Below, one piece after another: positions 1-8,612 of a stretch of 64,000 bases of DNA. Location: positions 186,001 through 250,000 of the forward strand of contig NZ_JBAKBF010000005.1 of the NCBI RefSeq assembly GCF_036881715.1, in the 5' to 3' direction. Under the pieces are notes generated by a model. It saw only the letters and a program-made list of their open reading frames with translations. It searched no databases and was not told where the DNA came from. The translations under genes and the position numbers were made by a program. This DNA comes from Pannonibacter anstelovis (lineage in GTDB: Bacteria; Pseudomonadota; Alphaproteobacteria; Rhizobiales; Stappiaceae). How positions within the stretch are numbered: position 1 is the first letter of the stretch; the number at the start of each line of letters is the position of its first letter.

Positions 1-288
1 CGTATGTCCGTCTGCGAGGGCAACGGCCCGGTCAACGCGCTGGATGGCGCGCTGCGCAAGGATCTGGGCAAATATCAGTCTGCCATCGAGGGGCTGGAGC
101 TGGTGGACTACAAGGTGCGTATCCTCGATGGCGGCACGGGCGCCATCACGCGCGTGCTGATCGAAAGCCACGACAAGACGACGCATCAGCGCTGGTTTAC
201 CATCGGCGTGTCGTCCAACATCGTCGATGCCTCGTTCCAGGCGCTGACGGATTCCATCACTTATGCGCTGTTGAAGTCGGCGGGATAG
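1..288 (+). CDS. cimA: Citramalate synthase, C-terminal fragment (5' end outside window)
   Basis: The reading frame is open from the first base and ends at 288, so only the last 95 residues are present. They match the C-terminal regulatory (LeuA dimer) domain of the citramalate/2-isopropylmalate synthase family: a V-D-Y-K-V-R strand, a T-R-V-L-I-E-S strand, and a terminal stretch with T-I-G-V-S and I-V-D-A-S-F-Q-A-L-T-D-S-I. The pattern of this tail favours citramalate synthase, which condenses acetyl-CoA with pyruvate (or propanoyl-CoA chemistry) for isoleucine synthesis, over 2-isopropylmalate synthase. The catalytic TIM barrel is outside the window, so the exact subfamily is inferred. It converges with the diguanylate cyclase gene downstream. 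Confidence 0.75.
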   Translation, partial: RMSVCEGNGPVNALDGALRKDLGKYQSAIEGLELVDYKVRILDGGTGAITRVLIESHDKTTHQRWFTIGVSSNIVDASFQALTDSITYALLKSAG

Positions 289-299
289 ACACTCTGAAC

Positions 300-335
300 T
301 TCACTCCCTCTGCCTCAGGCGGCAAGGGGAGTGAA
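300..335. terminator. Hairpin between convergent genes
   Basis: Two 15-nt arms (300-314 and 321-335) pair with two mismatches around a 6-nt loop. The outer nine pairs (TTCACTCCC with GGGAGTGAA) are perfect. The hairpin lies between the cimA stop and the stop of the convergent diguanylate cyclase gene. No strong U-tract is seen, so a bidirectional terminator is inferred from position and structure only. Confidence 0.45.
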
Positions 336-344
336 CGCGCAGGA

Positions 345-1589
345 TCAGGAGGCAACCAGCTGGTTGCGGCCGGCGTCCTTCGCCGAGTAGAGCCGGGAAT
401 CGGAGGTCCTGATGGCCTCCGACAAGTCATGTCCAGGAATGACAGACAGGCCGATGCTTGCGGCGATGCGGAAGGTCTGCTCACCTGACGAAATGTCGAG
501 GTTCTGCAAGCGGCAGCGGAATGCTTCAACGCGGGTGGTAATCTCTGCTTCGTTTTCTCCGGCGAGGACGGCACAGAACTCGTCCCCCCCCAGCCGCACC
601 GCAAGCCCTTCTTCGCCGGCAAGCCGCAAAAGCTCGTCCGACAGGGCAATCAAAGCCCTGTCTCCGGCCTCGTGGCCGTAGGTGTCGTTGACATGTTTGA
701 ACTTGTCCACGTCAACAAGCGCCAGCCAGCGCACCTCGCCACGATTCTGAGCTTCGGAAGCAAGGCGGATGCCCTCACTGAACAGGAAACGGCGATTGTA
801 GAGCCCGGTCAGGGCGTCCCGGAAACTGCGGTCACTGAGATCGGCAAAGCGGTCGATGACGTCCAGGTTCTGGGAAACCCGCAACAGCAGCTCTTCCGGC
901 GGGCAGCTCTTGTGCAGAAAATCACTCGCGCCGTATTTCAGGAAGCGGATGCGGTTCTCCATGTCTTCGGAACCGGAAATGCCGATGACTGCCAGAGACT
1001 CCCGGCTGCGCTTGCGCCGGATTGCCTTCAGGAACGAGAAGCCATCCTCATCCGGCATGAAGTAGTCCACGATGACCAGCCGGATTTCCGGAAAGTCCAG
1101 CAGATACTGCATGCCCTCTTTGGCGGATTTGGCCACAAACATCTTGTAGCGGTGGCGGGCAATCGTCTCGCTCATGTAGGTCCGCTCGACCACCGCATCA
1201 TCGATGACCAGCACCCCGATGGACGAGTTACGGCCCAGCCTCTGCACGAGGTCGCCAAGGTAGTCGAGGCTGGAGGGACTGTCCTTGATGATATAGTCGA
1301 GCACTCCCTTGTCGCGCATGGCCTTGCGCAGACCGGGTTCGAAGCGGCTTGTAAACACCACAGTGGGAACCTTGTGCGCAATGCACAGGTCTACGATCTG
1401 ACCGTCCGGAGCATCGGGCAAGGTCAGGTCGACAAGGGCCAGATCAAAGCACTCGCTGCCGCCGAGTAAAGCTTCAGCCTCGGCAAGCGTCCGCGCCACC
1501 GTGACCCGGCGCTCTCCGATCTCAGCGAGTTTTTTGAGCGCAGCCTTCTCAAAGAATGCGGCATCCTCGACGAGAAGGATCTTTTGCAT
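345..1589 (-). CDS. Response regulator with two receiver domains and a GGDEF diguanylate cyclase domain
   Basis: The 414-residue protein makes cyclic di-GMP and has PleD-like order: receiver 1 (about 2-117, phospho-acceptor D54, K102), receiver 2 (about 124-240, acidic D130/D131, acceptor D175, K227), GGDEF domain (about 255-410). The active site GGDEF is intact at 334-338. The usual RxxD inhibitory site just before it reads G-E-E-G, so product inhibition at this site is probably lost. The start chosen is the ATG at 1589, where the protein begins with M-Q-K-I-L-L-V-E-D; an upstream extension to 1643 adds nothing domain-like. No histidine kinase gene is adjacent, so its input is unknown. Both receivers look phosphorylatable. 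Confidence 0.9.
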   Translation of the reverse strand: MQKILLVEDAAFFEKAALKKLAEIGERRVTVARTLAEAEALLGGSECFDLALVDLTLPDAPDGQIVDLCIAHKVPTVVFTSRFEPGLRKAMRDKGVLDYIIKDSPSSLDYLGDLVQRLGRNSSIGVLVIDDAVVERTYMSETIARHRYKMFVAKSAKEGMQYLLDFPEIRLVIVDYFMPDEDGFSFLKAIRRKRSRESLAVIGISGSEDMENRIRFLKYGASDFLHKSCPPEELLLRVSQNLDVIDRFADLSDRSFRDALTGLYNRRFLFSEGIRLASEAQNRGEVRWLALVDVDKFKHVNDTYGHEAGDRALIALSDELLRLAGEEGLAVRLGGDEFCAVLAGENEAEITTRVEAFRCRLQNLDISSGEQTFRIAASIGLSVIPGHDLSEAIRTSDSRLYSAKDAGRNQLVAS

Positions 1590-1816
1590 TTCTATCCGCC
1601 GGCATTGATAAAAGTGAGGTGCAGTGTGACCGGCAAATCCCAAACAAAGGGTTATCCTTAGGCGTCAATTTTTCTCAACTGGCGGCCGGTCTGCTAATGG
1701 CAAAGAGGGGAAAGTCAGGAATATCAATAGCTTGGCATGCCGCAATGTGCTTTCCGCATGTGCGGATGGGCCGCATCTGCGGAGGGCACCCTCTCGCAGG
1801 CATGCAGATGTCCCCT

Positions 1817-2422
1817 TCAGAAGTTCTCAAGTCCCGCCGGAGCTTCAAGAGCCTCGCTGACCTGCCTTTGCAGGCAAGCCTTTTCCAGCATCGGAATGAT
1901 GCTGTCTATGTCTTCGGTGACGAGATAGGGGACGTCCTGCTCTGGCCGGATGAAGGCCTCATTACGCATATGATCTATGAGCTGCAGCAGAGGCGACCAG
2001 AAGCTGTTTATATTGGCGAGCAGAACCGGTTTGCGATGCTGCCCCAGCTGGGCCCAGGTCATCATCTCGACGACCTCTTCCAGAGTACCAATGCCGCCGG
2101 GCAGGGCGACGAACGCATCGGACTTCTGAAACATCAGTTTCTTTCGCTCGTGCATGTCGCGGGTGACGATGAGATCGTTCACCTCATGCAGCATGACTTC
2201 GCGCTGTTCCAGAAACTCCGGGATAATGCCGGTCACCTGCGCCCCGTGGTCGAGCGCTGACTTTGCGACAGCGCCCATGAGGCCAACAGAGCCGCCGCCA
2301 TAGACCAGAGACAGTCCGGCCTCGCCGATCAAGCGGCCCACGCTGCGGGCGGCGTCCAGATAAACTGTGTCATGGCCGAAGCTTGATCCACAGTAGACAC
2401 AAATGCTTTTGAGATTCGTCAT
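1817..2422 (-). CDS. LOG-family nucleoside 5'-monophosphate phosphoribohydrolase (TIGR00730 type)
   Basis: 201 residues with a Rossmann-like lysine-decarboxylase fold: N-terminal I-C-V-Y-C-G-S-S, the G-G-G-S-V-G-L-M-G loop, and the diagnostic P-G-G-I-G-T-L-E-E motif. Family members cleave AMP or cytokinin riboside monophosphates to the base and ribose 5-phosphate; older annotations as lysine decarboxylase are wrong for this type. Length is normal and the protein is cytoplasmic. It is divergent from the LysM protein gene, with 242 bases between the starts. I see no strong Shine-Dalgarno before the ATG. The physiological substrate cannot be told from sequence. Confidence 0.85.
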   Translation of the reverse strand: MTNLKSICVYCGSSFGHDTVYLDAARSVGRLIGEAGLSLVYGGGSVGLMGAVAKSALDHGAQVTGIIPEFLEQREVMLHEVNDLIVTRDMHERKKLMFQKSDAFVALPGGIGTLEEVVEMMTWAQLGQHRKPVLLANINSFWSPLLQLIDHMRNEAFIRPEQDVPYLVTEDIDSIIPMLEKACLQRQVSEALEAPAGLENF

Positions 2423-2664
2423 GGCAAAATGTTTGGCATTGGCGGACAGCCATGGTCAAGCATTGCCTGCGGTAACAAAGTTTGCGCGCATTGTGCAAAA
2501 CGGCCTTGATGCGGCGAATCTGCTAGATCTTGTGGTGTTCTTCGTGAAACGCTGGGGAACTGTTCAGAAAATGGCTGTCCGGTGCAGCCGGGCATGTGGC
2601 AGGGGCGAGTTGTGCGGCTGTTGAAGAGATCTGCTGCACTTCCAAGCAGGGTTTGGGGTCTGAG

Positions 2665-4146
2665 ATGACACGTAAAGGGGTTACCGTCAGTCTGGTCATT
2701 GCCGTGATCGTGGGGATCATCGCACTGCTGACAGGCTATCTGAGCCGGAAAGATGCGGGAGCGCCCCGGGAAACGGCGAGTGCGCCGCAAGCCACAAGTC
2801 AGACAGCTGCCCCTGCAAGTCCCGCTGACGCCCCGGCGGCAATCCCTCCTGCGCAAGCGGAGAAGCCGGCGCCTGCGGTTGAGCAAGCAGCCACTCCAGC
2901 GCCTGCCCCTGAGCCGGAAGCTCCCACCTTTGATGTGGCCGGGATCGAGGCGGATGGCGCAGCCGTGATTGCCGGACGTGCAGCGCCGGGCTCCAAGGTG
3001 TCACTGCTGGCCAATGGCGAGATCATCGGGACTGCCACAGCCAATGAGGCAGGGGAATGGTCAATGGTTCTCGACAAACCGCTGGCACCCGGCGACTACG
3101 ACATGCTGTTGCGCATGGAAACGCCTGACGGGAAGGCTGTCGAGTCGAAGCAGCGGCTTACCGTCTCCCTTCCGGGCAGCGGTAAGGAGCGGCCTCTGAT
3201 CGTCCTCAACAGTCCGGATGCTCCCTCCAGCGTGCTGCAGCAGCCCGAGGCCATTGAGGTGGCCAGCGCTGAGGCAGAGCCCAGGCAGGATGACGCCGCC
3301 AAGCCGGACGCCGCAACCGCGCCAGCCCCGGCGGCAGCACCAGTATCTGAGCCTGCTCCGTCTGCCGCATCTGAAACTCCGGCGCCGGACGCGGGCACGA
3401 ACGAACCGGCACCGGCACCTGCACCTGCCCCGCAAGCATCAGCTGCACCGGCTCCTGAGGCGGCTCCGTCTGCCGCCACAGAACAGGCCCCAGAACAGGC
3501 TCTGGATCAGGCGCCGGAACAGGCCGTTACCGCGACCCCGCCTGCACAGGCTGCAGACACCGCTCCAGCTGCTGATGCTGCGCCTGCGCCCGCTGAAGCC
3601 CCGGCGGCAGAGGCCGCGCCCGTCATCGCGCCGGTCACCGTGGAAGCGGTCGAGTCCGAAGATGGCAAGCTCTATGTGGCAGGTACCAGCACGGCGGATG
3701 CGCTGCTGCGCATCTATGTAGCGGACGCTCTCGTGGGCGAAACGAAAGCCAATGGGGAAGGCCGCTGGCTGCTGGAGACCACGGCAGACGTGCCGGTTGG
3801 TGATGTGGAGGTGCGTGCCGACCATGTGGACCCGGCCACCGGTGCCGTTCTTGCCCGCGCTGCCGTGTCCTTCCGCAAGGCCGAGCCGCAGGAGATCATT
3901 CTCAGCAAGGTGGAGGAGGCAAAGCCTGAGGGCGCGGCAGATGCCGAAGCCGCTCCGCAGATGCCGAATGTCATCATCCGCAAGGGCGACAATCTCTGGA
4001 ACATCTCCCGCCGCCTTTATGGTTCGGGCTTCCGCTACACCACCATCTATCAGGCCAACAAGGACCAGATCCGCAACCCGGACCTGATCTATCCGGGACA
4101 GGTGTTCCTGACCCCGGACGCGGCCCCGGAAGGCCCTGCCCAGTAA
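2665..4146 (+). CDS. Membrane-anchored LysM domain protein with Pro/Ala-rich linkers and Ig-like repeats
   Basis: About 493 residues from the ATG at 2665. An N-terminal transmembrane segment or uncleaved signal (V-T-V-S-L-V-I-A-V-I-V-G-I-I-A-L-L) is followed by a long Ala/Pro/Glu-rich low-complexity region. Embedded in it are two related beta-rich modules, V-A-G-I-E-A-D-G near residue 90 and V-E-A-V-E-S-E-D-G near residue 330. Each carries a G-x-G-x-W near its end, like Ig-type surface modules. A C-terminal LysM domain (G-D-N-L-W-N-I-S-R-R-L-Y-G through N-P-D-L-I-Y-P-G-Q) should bind peptidoglycan. The chosen start removes a Cys-rich upstream extension that has no domain character. The likely role is in the cell envelope; the partner is unknown. 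Confidence 0.85.
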   Translation: MTRKGVTVSLVIAVIVGIIALLTGYLSRKDAGAPRETASAPQATSQTAAPASPADAPAAIPPAQAEKPAPAVEQAATPAPAPEPEAPTFDVAGIEADGAAVIAGRAAPGSKVSLLANGEIIGTATANEAGEWSMVLDKPLAPGDYDMLLRMETPDGKAVESKQRLTVSLPGSGKERPLIVLNSPDAPSSVLQQPEAIEVASAEAEPRQDDAAKPDAATAPAPAAAPVSEPAPSAASETPAPDAGTNEPAPAPAPAPQASAAPAPEAAPSAATEQAPEQALDQAPEQAVTATPPAQAADTAPAADAAPAPAEAPAAEAAPVIAPVTVEAVESEDGKLYVAGTSTADALLRIYVADALVGETKANGEGRWLLETTADVPVGDVEVRADHVDPATGAVLARAAVSFRKAEPQEIILSKVEEAKPEGAADAEAAPQMPNVIIRKGDNLWNISRRLYGSGFRYTTIYQANKDQIRNPDLIYPGQVFLTPDAAPEGPAQ

Positions 4147-4171
4147 GTTGCCGATCAATGCCAATGAGTTG

Positions 4172-4197
4172 CAAGGCGCCAGGGAACCGGCGCCTTG
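4172..4197 (+). terminator. Hairpin terminator of the LysM gene
   Basis: Perfect 9-bp arms (CAAGGCGCC at 4172-4180, GGCGCCTTG at 4189-4197) enclose an 8-nt loop, 26 bases after the stop codon, followed by a T-rich TTGCATTT. The rest of the gap up to the pcaB stop at 4370 holds no gene I can support. Confidence 0.65.
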
Positions 4198-4369
4198 TTG
4201 CATTTCAACGTGGCGGAATGCTCTTCCTGACTCTCCGTCTCAACACGCTGACTCAGCGGCACCAGCCACTTGCACCGGCAATATGAATCACCTTCGCCGA
4301 TCTGGCCGGAAAACCGGATTCAGAATGCCAAGTGCTTGAATCAATGTGTGAAGAAGCCGAATCTATCTC

Positions 4370-5710
4370 TCAGCTCTCAAGGCCAAGTGCCTGAGCCGAC
4401 TCAACAATCCGGTCGATCAGCGCCGCCGATTCTCCCATGTGGAGCGCAGGGTCCTTCAGCGCGCTCCAATCCGCAGGAACCGGGGTCATGGCGGCCAGCA
4501 CATCGAAGAGATGGGTGCCGCTGGACAGGACTGTAGCACAGGCTTTCTTTACCAAATCTTGCGCCTGCGGACGGGGCATGGTGGCGGCGAGCGCGAAGCT
4601 GGCGGCCTCTGCCAGCAACAGGCCGTTGCTCGCCTCGATGTTGGCGCGCATGCGGGCGGTGTCGATGACGAGGCTGTCCAGCAGGCTGGCGGCGGTGGTG
4701 AGTGCCTTGCCGGTGGCCGCTGCGATCTGCGGCAGGCTCAGCCACTCGATCAGCCAGGCCGCGCCGCTGCGCTCGTACTCGGCGATGGCTGCCTGCTGCA
4801 GGGTGCCGAGCTGACCACCGGTGTAACGGGCGAGGGCGATCAGCACCTCTGCGCCCACCGGATTGGCCTTGTTGGGCATGGTGGACGAGCCGCCGCCGCT
4901 GCCGGGGCGCAGTTCGCCGATTTCGTTCTGGGAGAGGAGGGCAATGTCCTGCCCGATTTTGCCAAGGCTGCCGGTGACGAGGGCGCACCAGCCTGCGAAT
5001 TCCATCAGCCCGTCACGGCTCACGTGCCAGGGCACCGGCGAAACCGTGAGGCCAAGCCGCTCCGCCAGCTTTGCCTCCACGGCCAGCCCATGCGGAGCCA
5101 GCGCGGCAAGATTGCCCGAAGCCCCGCCCAGCGACAGGCGCAAAAGGCGGGGGCGCAACTGGGTGAGTCGCTCCAGATGGGAAAGGAGCGGCGCCAGCCA
5201 CACGGCGGCCTTCAGGCCAAAGCTTGTGGGTGTCGCCTGCTGCATGCGGGTGTGAGCCGCCATGGGCGTTGTCCTGTGCGCTTCAGCCATGCGCAGCAGC
5301 AGCCGGGAAAGAGCACGCAAACGCGTCTCGTAGATATCCGCCAGCCGCGACAGCCGCAGCACAAGGCCGGTATCGGCAATGTCCTGACTGGTCGCGCCCC
5401 AGTGGACGAAGGGAGCATGGTCTGCAGGCACGGCCTTGCGCAGAGCCGCGACCAGTGCAGGCACGGGCACGCCATCCTGCGCGGTGGCCGCCGACAGCGC
5501 TGCGGGGTCCAGCGTCAGATGTCTTGCGGCCGCGCTGATCGCCTTCGCCGCCTCCGGCGGAATAAGTCCGCAGTCCCCTTGCGCCAGCGCGAGAGCTGCC
5601 TCCACCTCCAGCATGGCCGCAAGGGCGGCAGCATCACTGAACAGAGCCGCCGTTTCACCATCCTGCAGCAGGCCGGAGAGGAGAGGGGAATCGAAGGGGC
5701 TGACGGTCAT
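4370..5710 (-). CDS. pcaB: 3-carboxy-cis,cis-muconate cycloisomerase
   Basis: 446 residues of the fumarase/aspartase superfamily. It carries the superfamily signature G-S-S-T-M-P-N-K-A-N-P near residue 270 and an H-W-G-A-T-S-Q-D-I motif near residue 105, typical of PcaB. It converts 3-carboxy-cis,cis-muconate to 4-carboxymuconolactone in the protocatechuate branch of the beta-ketoadipate pathway. It is the last gene of the leftward pcaDCHGB cluster, but 215 bases separate it from pcaG. Two GC-rich hairpins lie in that gap, so its expression may be set lower than that of the upstream genes or come partly from its own promoter. The length is near the family norm. Confidence 0.93.
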   Translation of the reverse strand: MTVSPFDSPLLSGLLQDGETAALFSDAAALAAMLEVEAALALAQGDCGLIPPEAAKAISAAARHLTLDPAALSAATAQDGVPVPALVAALRKAVPADHAPFVHWGATSQDIADTGLVLRLSRLADIYETRLRALSRLLLRMAEAHRTTPMAAHTRMQQATPTSFGLKAAVWLAPLLSHLERLTQLRPRLLRLSLGGASGNLAALAPHGLAVEAKLAERLGLTVSPVPWHVSRDGLMEFAGWCALVTGSLGKIGQDIALLSQNEIGELRPGSGGGSSTMPNKANPVGAEVLIALARYTGGQLGTLQQAAIAEYERSGAAWLIEWLSLPQIAAATGKALTTAASLLDSLVIDTARMRANIEASNGLLLAEAASFALAATMPRPQAQDLVKKACATVLSSGTHLFDVLAAMTPVPADWSALKDPALHMGESAALIDRIVESAQALGLES

Positions 5711-5768
5711 GGCTGTCCCTGTTGCGGCCGGAAATGGCGCTGGCGGCTATTGGTACTGGAACGGCAAG

Positions 5769-5845
5769 GGCCCGCCAAGGGCGGGCCGGATGCCGGGTGC
5801 TGGAGCAACGCAGAAAACGCTGGAGCCGGGCCGGGGTGGCCCGGC
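5769..5845. repeat. Two GC-rich hairpins between pcaG and pcaB
   Basis: The first hairpin has perfect 8-bp arms 5769-5776 (GGCCCGCC) and 5780-5787 with a 3-nt loop. The second has perfect 8-bp arms 5825-5832 (GCCGGGCC) and 5838-5845 with a 5-nt loop. Neither has a T-run on either strand. Placed in the 215-base gap inside an otherwise tightly packed operon, they may act as mRNA processing, stability or partial attenuation elements. Confidence 0.5.
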
Positions 5846-5925
5846 CCCATGCACGGTGCCTGATCAGGGTTTGATGGGCTATCTGAATCGCCCCCCGGTC
5901 AGGTCCGTATCTTGCCTGCCCGGGA

Positions 5926-6552
5926 TCAGATGTCGAAGAACACCGTCTCGTTTTCGCCCTGGATGTGGATGTCGAAGGTATAAACCACCTCTCCATTCCG
6001 CTCTTCGCGCTGGGCGATCAGCGTCTTGCGGCGCACCGGGTGTTCCACCAGATTGATCACCGGGTCCTTGGCATTGGCCTCTTCCTCGTCGGAGAAATAA
6101 AGCCGGGTGTTGAGCCCGATGTTGATGCCGCGTGCGACGATCCACAGACTGATGTGCGGGGCCTGCGGGCGCCCGTCACGCCAGCGCACGGAGCCGGGCT
6201 TTATGGTTTCGATGACGAAGACGCCGGTGTCGAAATCCGAGCAGCTGCGGCCCCAGCCCCGGAAATCCGGATCAAGCTGGCCTGACCCCTTGTCTTCCGG
6301 GTGGTTGTAGCGGCCATCGCTGTTGGCCTGCCAGCTTTCGATCAGCACATCCTTCAGCGGCGTGCTGGAACCGTCAAAGACGCGGCCCTCGATGCGGATG
6401 CGTTCACCGCGCGTATTCGGCCCAGCCACCACGTTTGAGAAATTCTTCTCGAAAATGTCGAATCCGGCTGCCTGCGGAGCAAGGCCGATGTGGACATAGG
6501 GTCCCGCCGTCTGGCTGGCGGTTTCCTGAAGATAGGGAAGCGGCAGAACCAT
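5926..6552 (-). CDS. pcaG: Protocatechuate 3,4-dioxygenase, alpha subunit
   Basis: 208 residues, the usual size for PcaG. It has the intradiol dioxygenase fold with G-R-V-F-D-G-S-S-T-P-L-K-D-V-L-I-E-S-W-Q-A-N and F-R-G-W-G-R motifs shared with the beta subunit, but lacks the His-x-His iron ligands, as expected for the alpha chain. With PcaH it opens protocatechuate between its hydroxyls to 3-carboxy-cis,cis-muconate. It follows pcaH with a gap of only three bases, so the two subunits are translated together. Confidence 0.95.
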   Translation of the reverse strand: MVLPLPYLQETASQTAGPYVHIGLAPQAAGFDIFEKNFSNVVAGPNTRGERIRIEGRVFDGSSTPLKDVLIESWQANSDGRYNHPEDKGSGQLDPDFRGWGRSCSDFDTGVFVIETIKPGSVRWRDGRPQAPHISLWIVARGINIGLNTRLYFSDEEEANAKDPVINLVEHPVRRKTLIAQREERNGEVVYTFDIHIQGENETVFFDI

Positions 6553-6555
6553 GGC

Positions 6556-7308
6556 TCAGTTTCCTTCCAGACGGTTTTCGAAAAGCGTGGAGCGGCGGCC
6601 GCGCAGCACGATGTCGAAGCGGTAGGCCCGGTAGTCGAGCGGTGCAGAGGCCTTCATGTCCAGCGGGGCGATCAGCCGCTCGATGGCACCGGCATCCGGG
6701 ATGGTCTTGACGATCGGGCAGATGCCGATCAGCGGGTCGCCCTCGAAATACATCTGGGTGATTAGGCGCTGCGTGAAGGAATGGCCGAACACCGAGAAGT
6801 GAATGTGGGCCGGGCGCCAGCTGTTGATGTAGTTGCGCCAGGGATAGGGGCCCGGCTTGATGGTGCGGAAGAAATAGTAGCCGTTCTCGTCCGTCAGGGT
6901 ACGGCCGCAGCCGCCGAAGTTCGGGTCGATCGGGGCGAGATAGGTGTCCTTCTTGTGCCGGTAGCGTCCGCCTGCATTCGCCTGCCAGGCTTCCACCAGC
7001 ACTTCCGGCAGTCCGCGGCCGTTCTCGTCCAGCACGCGGCCATGGACCACGATCCGCTCGCCGATGGGTTCCCCCGTCTTGGCGTAGTTGAGGATCATGT
7101 CATTGTCGAGCGGGCCGAGGTCGTTGTGGCTGAAGGCCGGGCCGGTGATCTCGCCCATGCCCTGTTCCAGCGACAGCAGCGCCTTCTGCGGCGAGCGCAG
7201 GACCGAGCTCTTGTAGCCCGGCGCATAGGCGGGCGGATGCATGGACAGCTCGCGCTGGTAATAGTCGCCCAGTCCCGGGCTCGGAAAGTTGCTTGGGGTC
7301 TCGCTCAT
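6556..7308 (-). CDS. pcaH: Protocatechuate 3,4-dioxygenase, beta subunit (iron-binding)
   Basis: 250 residues. The non-heme Fe(III) ligands are all visible: Tyr in A-G-G-R-Y-R-H, Tyr in P-G-P-Y-P-W, and the two His of P-A-H-I-H-F-S. It forms the catalytic subunit of the intradiol ring-cleaving enzyme with PcaG. The N-terminal extension with P-P-A-Y-A-P-G-Y-K-S-S-V-L-R-S-P is typical of proteobacterial PcaH. The start codon overlaps the pcaC stop by 4 bases (ATGA), showing translational coupling. Confidence 0.95.
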   Translation of the reverse strand: MSETPSNFPSPGLGDYYQRELSMHPPAYAPGYKSSVLRSPQKALLSLEQGMGEITGPAFSHNDLGPLDNDMILNYAKTGEPIGERIVVHGRVLDENGRGLPEVLVEAWQANAGGRYRHKKDTYLAPIDPNFGGCGRTLTDENGYYFFRTIKPGPYPWRNYINSWRPAHIHFSVFGHSFTQRLITQMYFEGDPLIGICPIVKTIPDAGAIERLIAPLDMKASAPLDYRAYRFDIVLRGRRSTLFENRLEGN

Positions 7309-7751
7309 GACTGGCCTCCCTGATCCAGATCAGCAGGTTTGCGCATTTCCTCCACTTCGCCCATCCGCCCGTTGGCGGCCAGGGTTTCGCGGGCAATCTT
7401 GAAGGCGGTGTTGGCCGCAGGCACCCCGGCGTAGATCGCCACATGCAGCAGGGCCTCGCGGATGTCGCGCGCGCTGGCACCGGTGTTGGCGCTGGCCCGC
7501 ACGTGCATGGCCAGTTCTTCATGGTGGCCGAGCCCGGCCAGAAGGGCAATGGTGACGAGACTGCGCTCGCGCTTCGTCAGGCTGTCATCGGCCCAGACCG
7601 TGCCCCAGGCGCTTTCCACGATCAGCGTCTGGAAATCCTCGTCGAAGGGCGTCTGATTGGCAATGGCCCGGTCCACATGGGCATCGCCCAGAACGGAGCG
7701 GCGGGTCTTCATGCCGGTGGCATGGCGTGAGCCGGGGGAACGGTCAGACAA
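7305..7751 (-). CDS. pcaC: 4-carboxymuconolactone decarboxylase
   Basis: About 148 residues of the CMD family with the typical opening G-M-K-T-R-R-S-V-L-G-D-A-H-V-D-R-A and a central helical region around H-H-E-E-L-A-M-H. It decarboxylates 4-carboxymuconolactone to the beta-ketoadipate enol-lactone. I place the start at a TTG (7751) that overlaps the pcaD stop by 8 bases. An AGGAG lies 7 bases upstream, and the start includes the S-R-H-A-T-G segment common in this family. The first ATG, at 7712, would cut that segment and has no good ribosome site. TTG starts are uncommon, so this choice is moderately sure. Confidence 0.9.
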   Translation of the reverse strand: MSDRSPGSRHATGMKTRRSVLGDAHVDRAIANQTPFDEDFQTLIVESAWGTVWADDSLTKRERSLVTIALLAGLGHHEELAMHVRASANTGASARDIREALLHVAIYAGVPAANTAFKIARETLAANGRMGEVEEMRKPADLDQGGQS

Positions 7752-8532
7752 GGGAATGCTCCTCAAGGAAAGTATCAACGGCCGCGCAGAAGGCCTCCGG
7801 CGCCTCGACGCAAGGGATATGGCCCACCCCCTCGATCAGGGTAAAACGGGCGCCTTCGATAAGCTCAGCGGTGCCGCGCACCAGATCCGGCGGGGTCGAG
7901 CCATCCTCGCTGCCCGCAATCACCAGCACTGGCAGCTTCAGCTTCGCGGTGGAGGCGGTGAGATCAGCACCAGCCAGCGCATGGCAGATACCAATATAGC
8001 CCTCCCGTGTGGTGCGGGTCAGCATGGCGCGCCAGCCGGAGAGTTCCTCCGGGCGGCTCTGGCGGAAGGCGGTGGAGAACCAGCGTTCCAGAATGGGTTC
8101 GGAGAGTGAGGCAATTCCGCCCGTTTCAATCGCAGCGATGCGCTGGCTCCACATTTCGGCCGTGCCCACCTTGGCCGCTGTGTTGCTCAGCACGGCGGCC
8201 CGCACCAGACCGGGGCGCAGGGCTGCCAGCCCTTGTGCCACCAGTCCGCCGACAGACAGGCCCACGACAACGGCAGAGGTGATTCCGAGTGCAGCCAGGA
8301 GCTGGTCGAGGTCGGCGACAAGATCATCAATGGAATAGGGGCCATCGGGGTATTCGGACAGGCCGTGGCCGCGCATGTCATAGCGCAGGATCCGGAACTT
8401 CCCGGAATAATGCGCCGCCACCCGGTCCCATGAGCGGAAGTCCGTGCCAAGCGAATTGGCGAAAACGAGAACAGGCAAGTGCTGTTCGCCGCTGTCGCTC
8501 ACATGCAGGCACACCCCGTTTGCGCGGATCAT
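7744..8532 (-). CDS. pcaD: 3-oxoadipate enol-lactonase
   Basis: An alpha/beta hydrolase of about 262 residues. Catalytic Ser sits in G-L-S-V-G-G, Asp in G-S-E-D-G-S-T-P and His in G-V-G-H-I-P. It hydrolyses beta-ketoadipate enol-lactone to beta-ketoadipate. First gene of the pca operon and divergent from pcaQ, which is the standard arrangement in Rhizobiales. The start is taken at the ATG at 8532; a TTG at 8538, closer to the GGGAGAG, is also possible. The genes for the later steps (pcaIJ, pcaF) are not in this window. Confidence 0.93.
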   Translation of the reverse strand: MIRANGVCLHVSDSGEQHLPVLVFANSLGTDFRSWDRVAAHYSGKFRILRYDMRGHGLSEYPDGPYSIDDLVADLDQLLAALGITSAVVVGLSVGGLVAQGLAALRPGLVRAAVLSNTAAKVGTAEMWSQRIAAIETGGIASLSEPILERWFSTAFRQSRPEELSGWRAMLTRTTREGYIGICHALAGADLTASTAKLKLPVLVIAGSEDGSTPPDLVRGTAELIEGARFTLIEGVGHIPCVEAPEAFCAAVDTFLEEHSLV

Positions 8533-8612
8533 CTGCAACGCAATCTCTCCCTCTTGCCGCATCCCCTTGCGGGGCGCGTTCTCTCCTGCAGCAGACTATT
8601 TCATTCATTCAT

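Noticed and set aside
3300..3620. Low-complexity GCCGCC/CCGGCA repeats
   Set aside because: They encode the Pro/Ala-rich linker of the LysM protein; reading frame and composition are continuous with the flanking domains.
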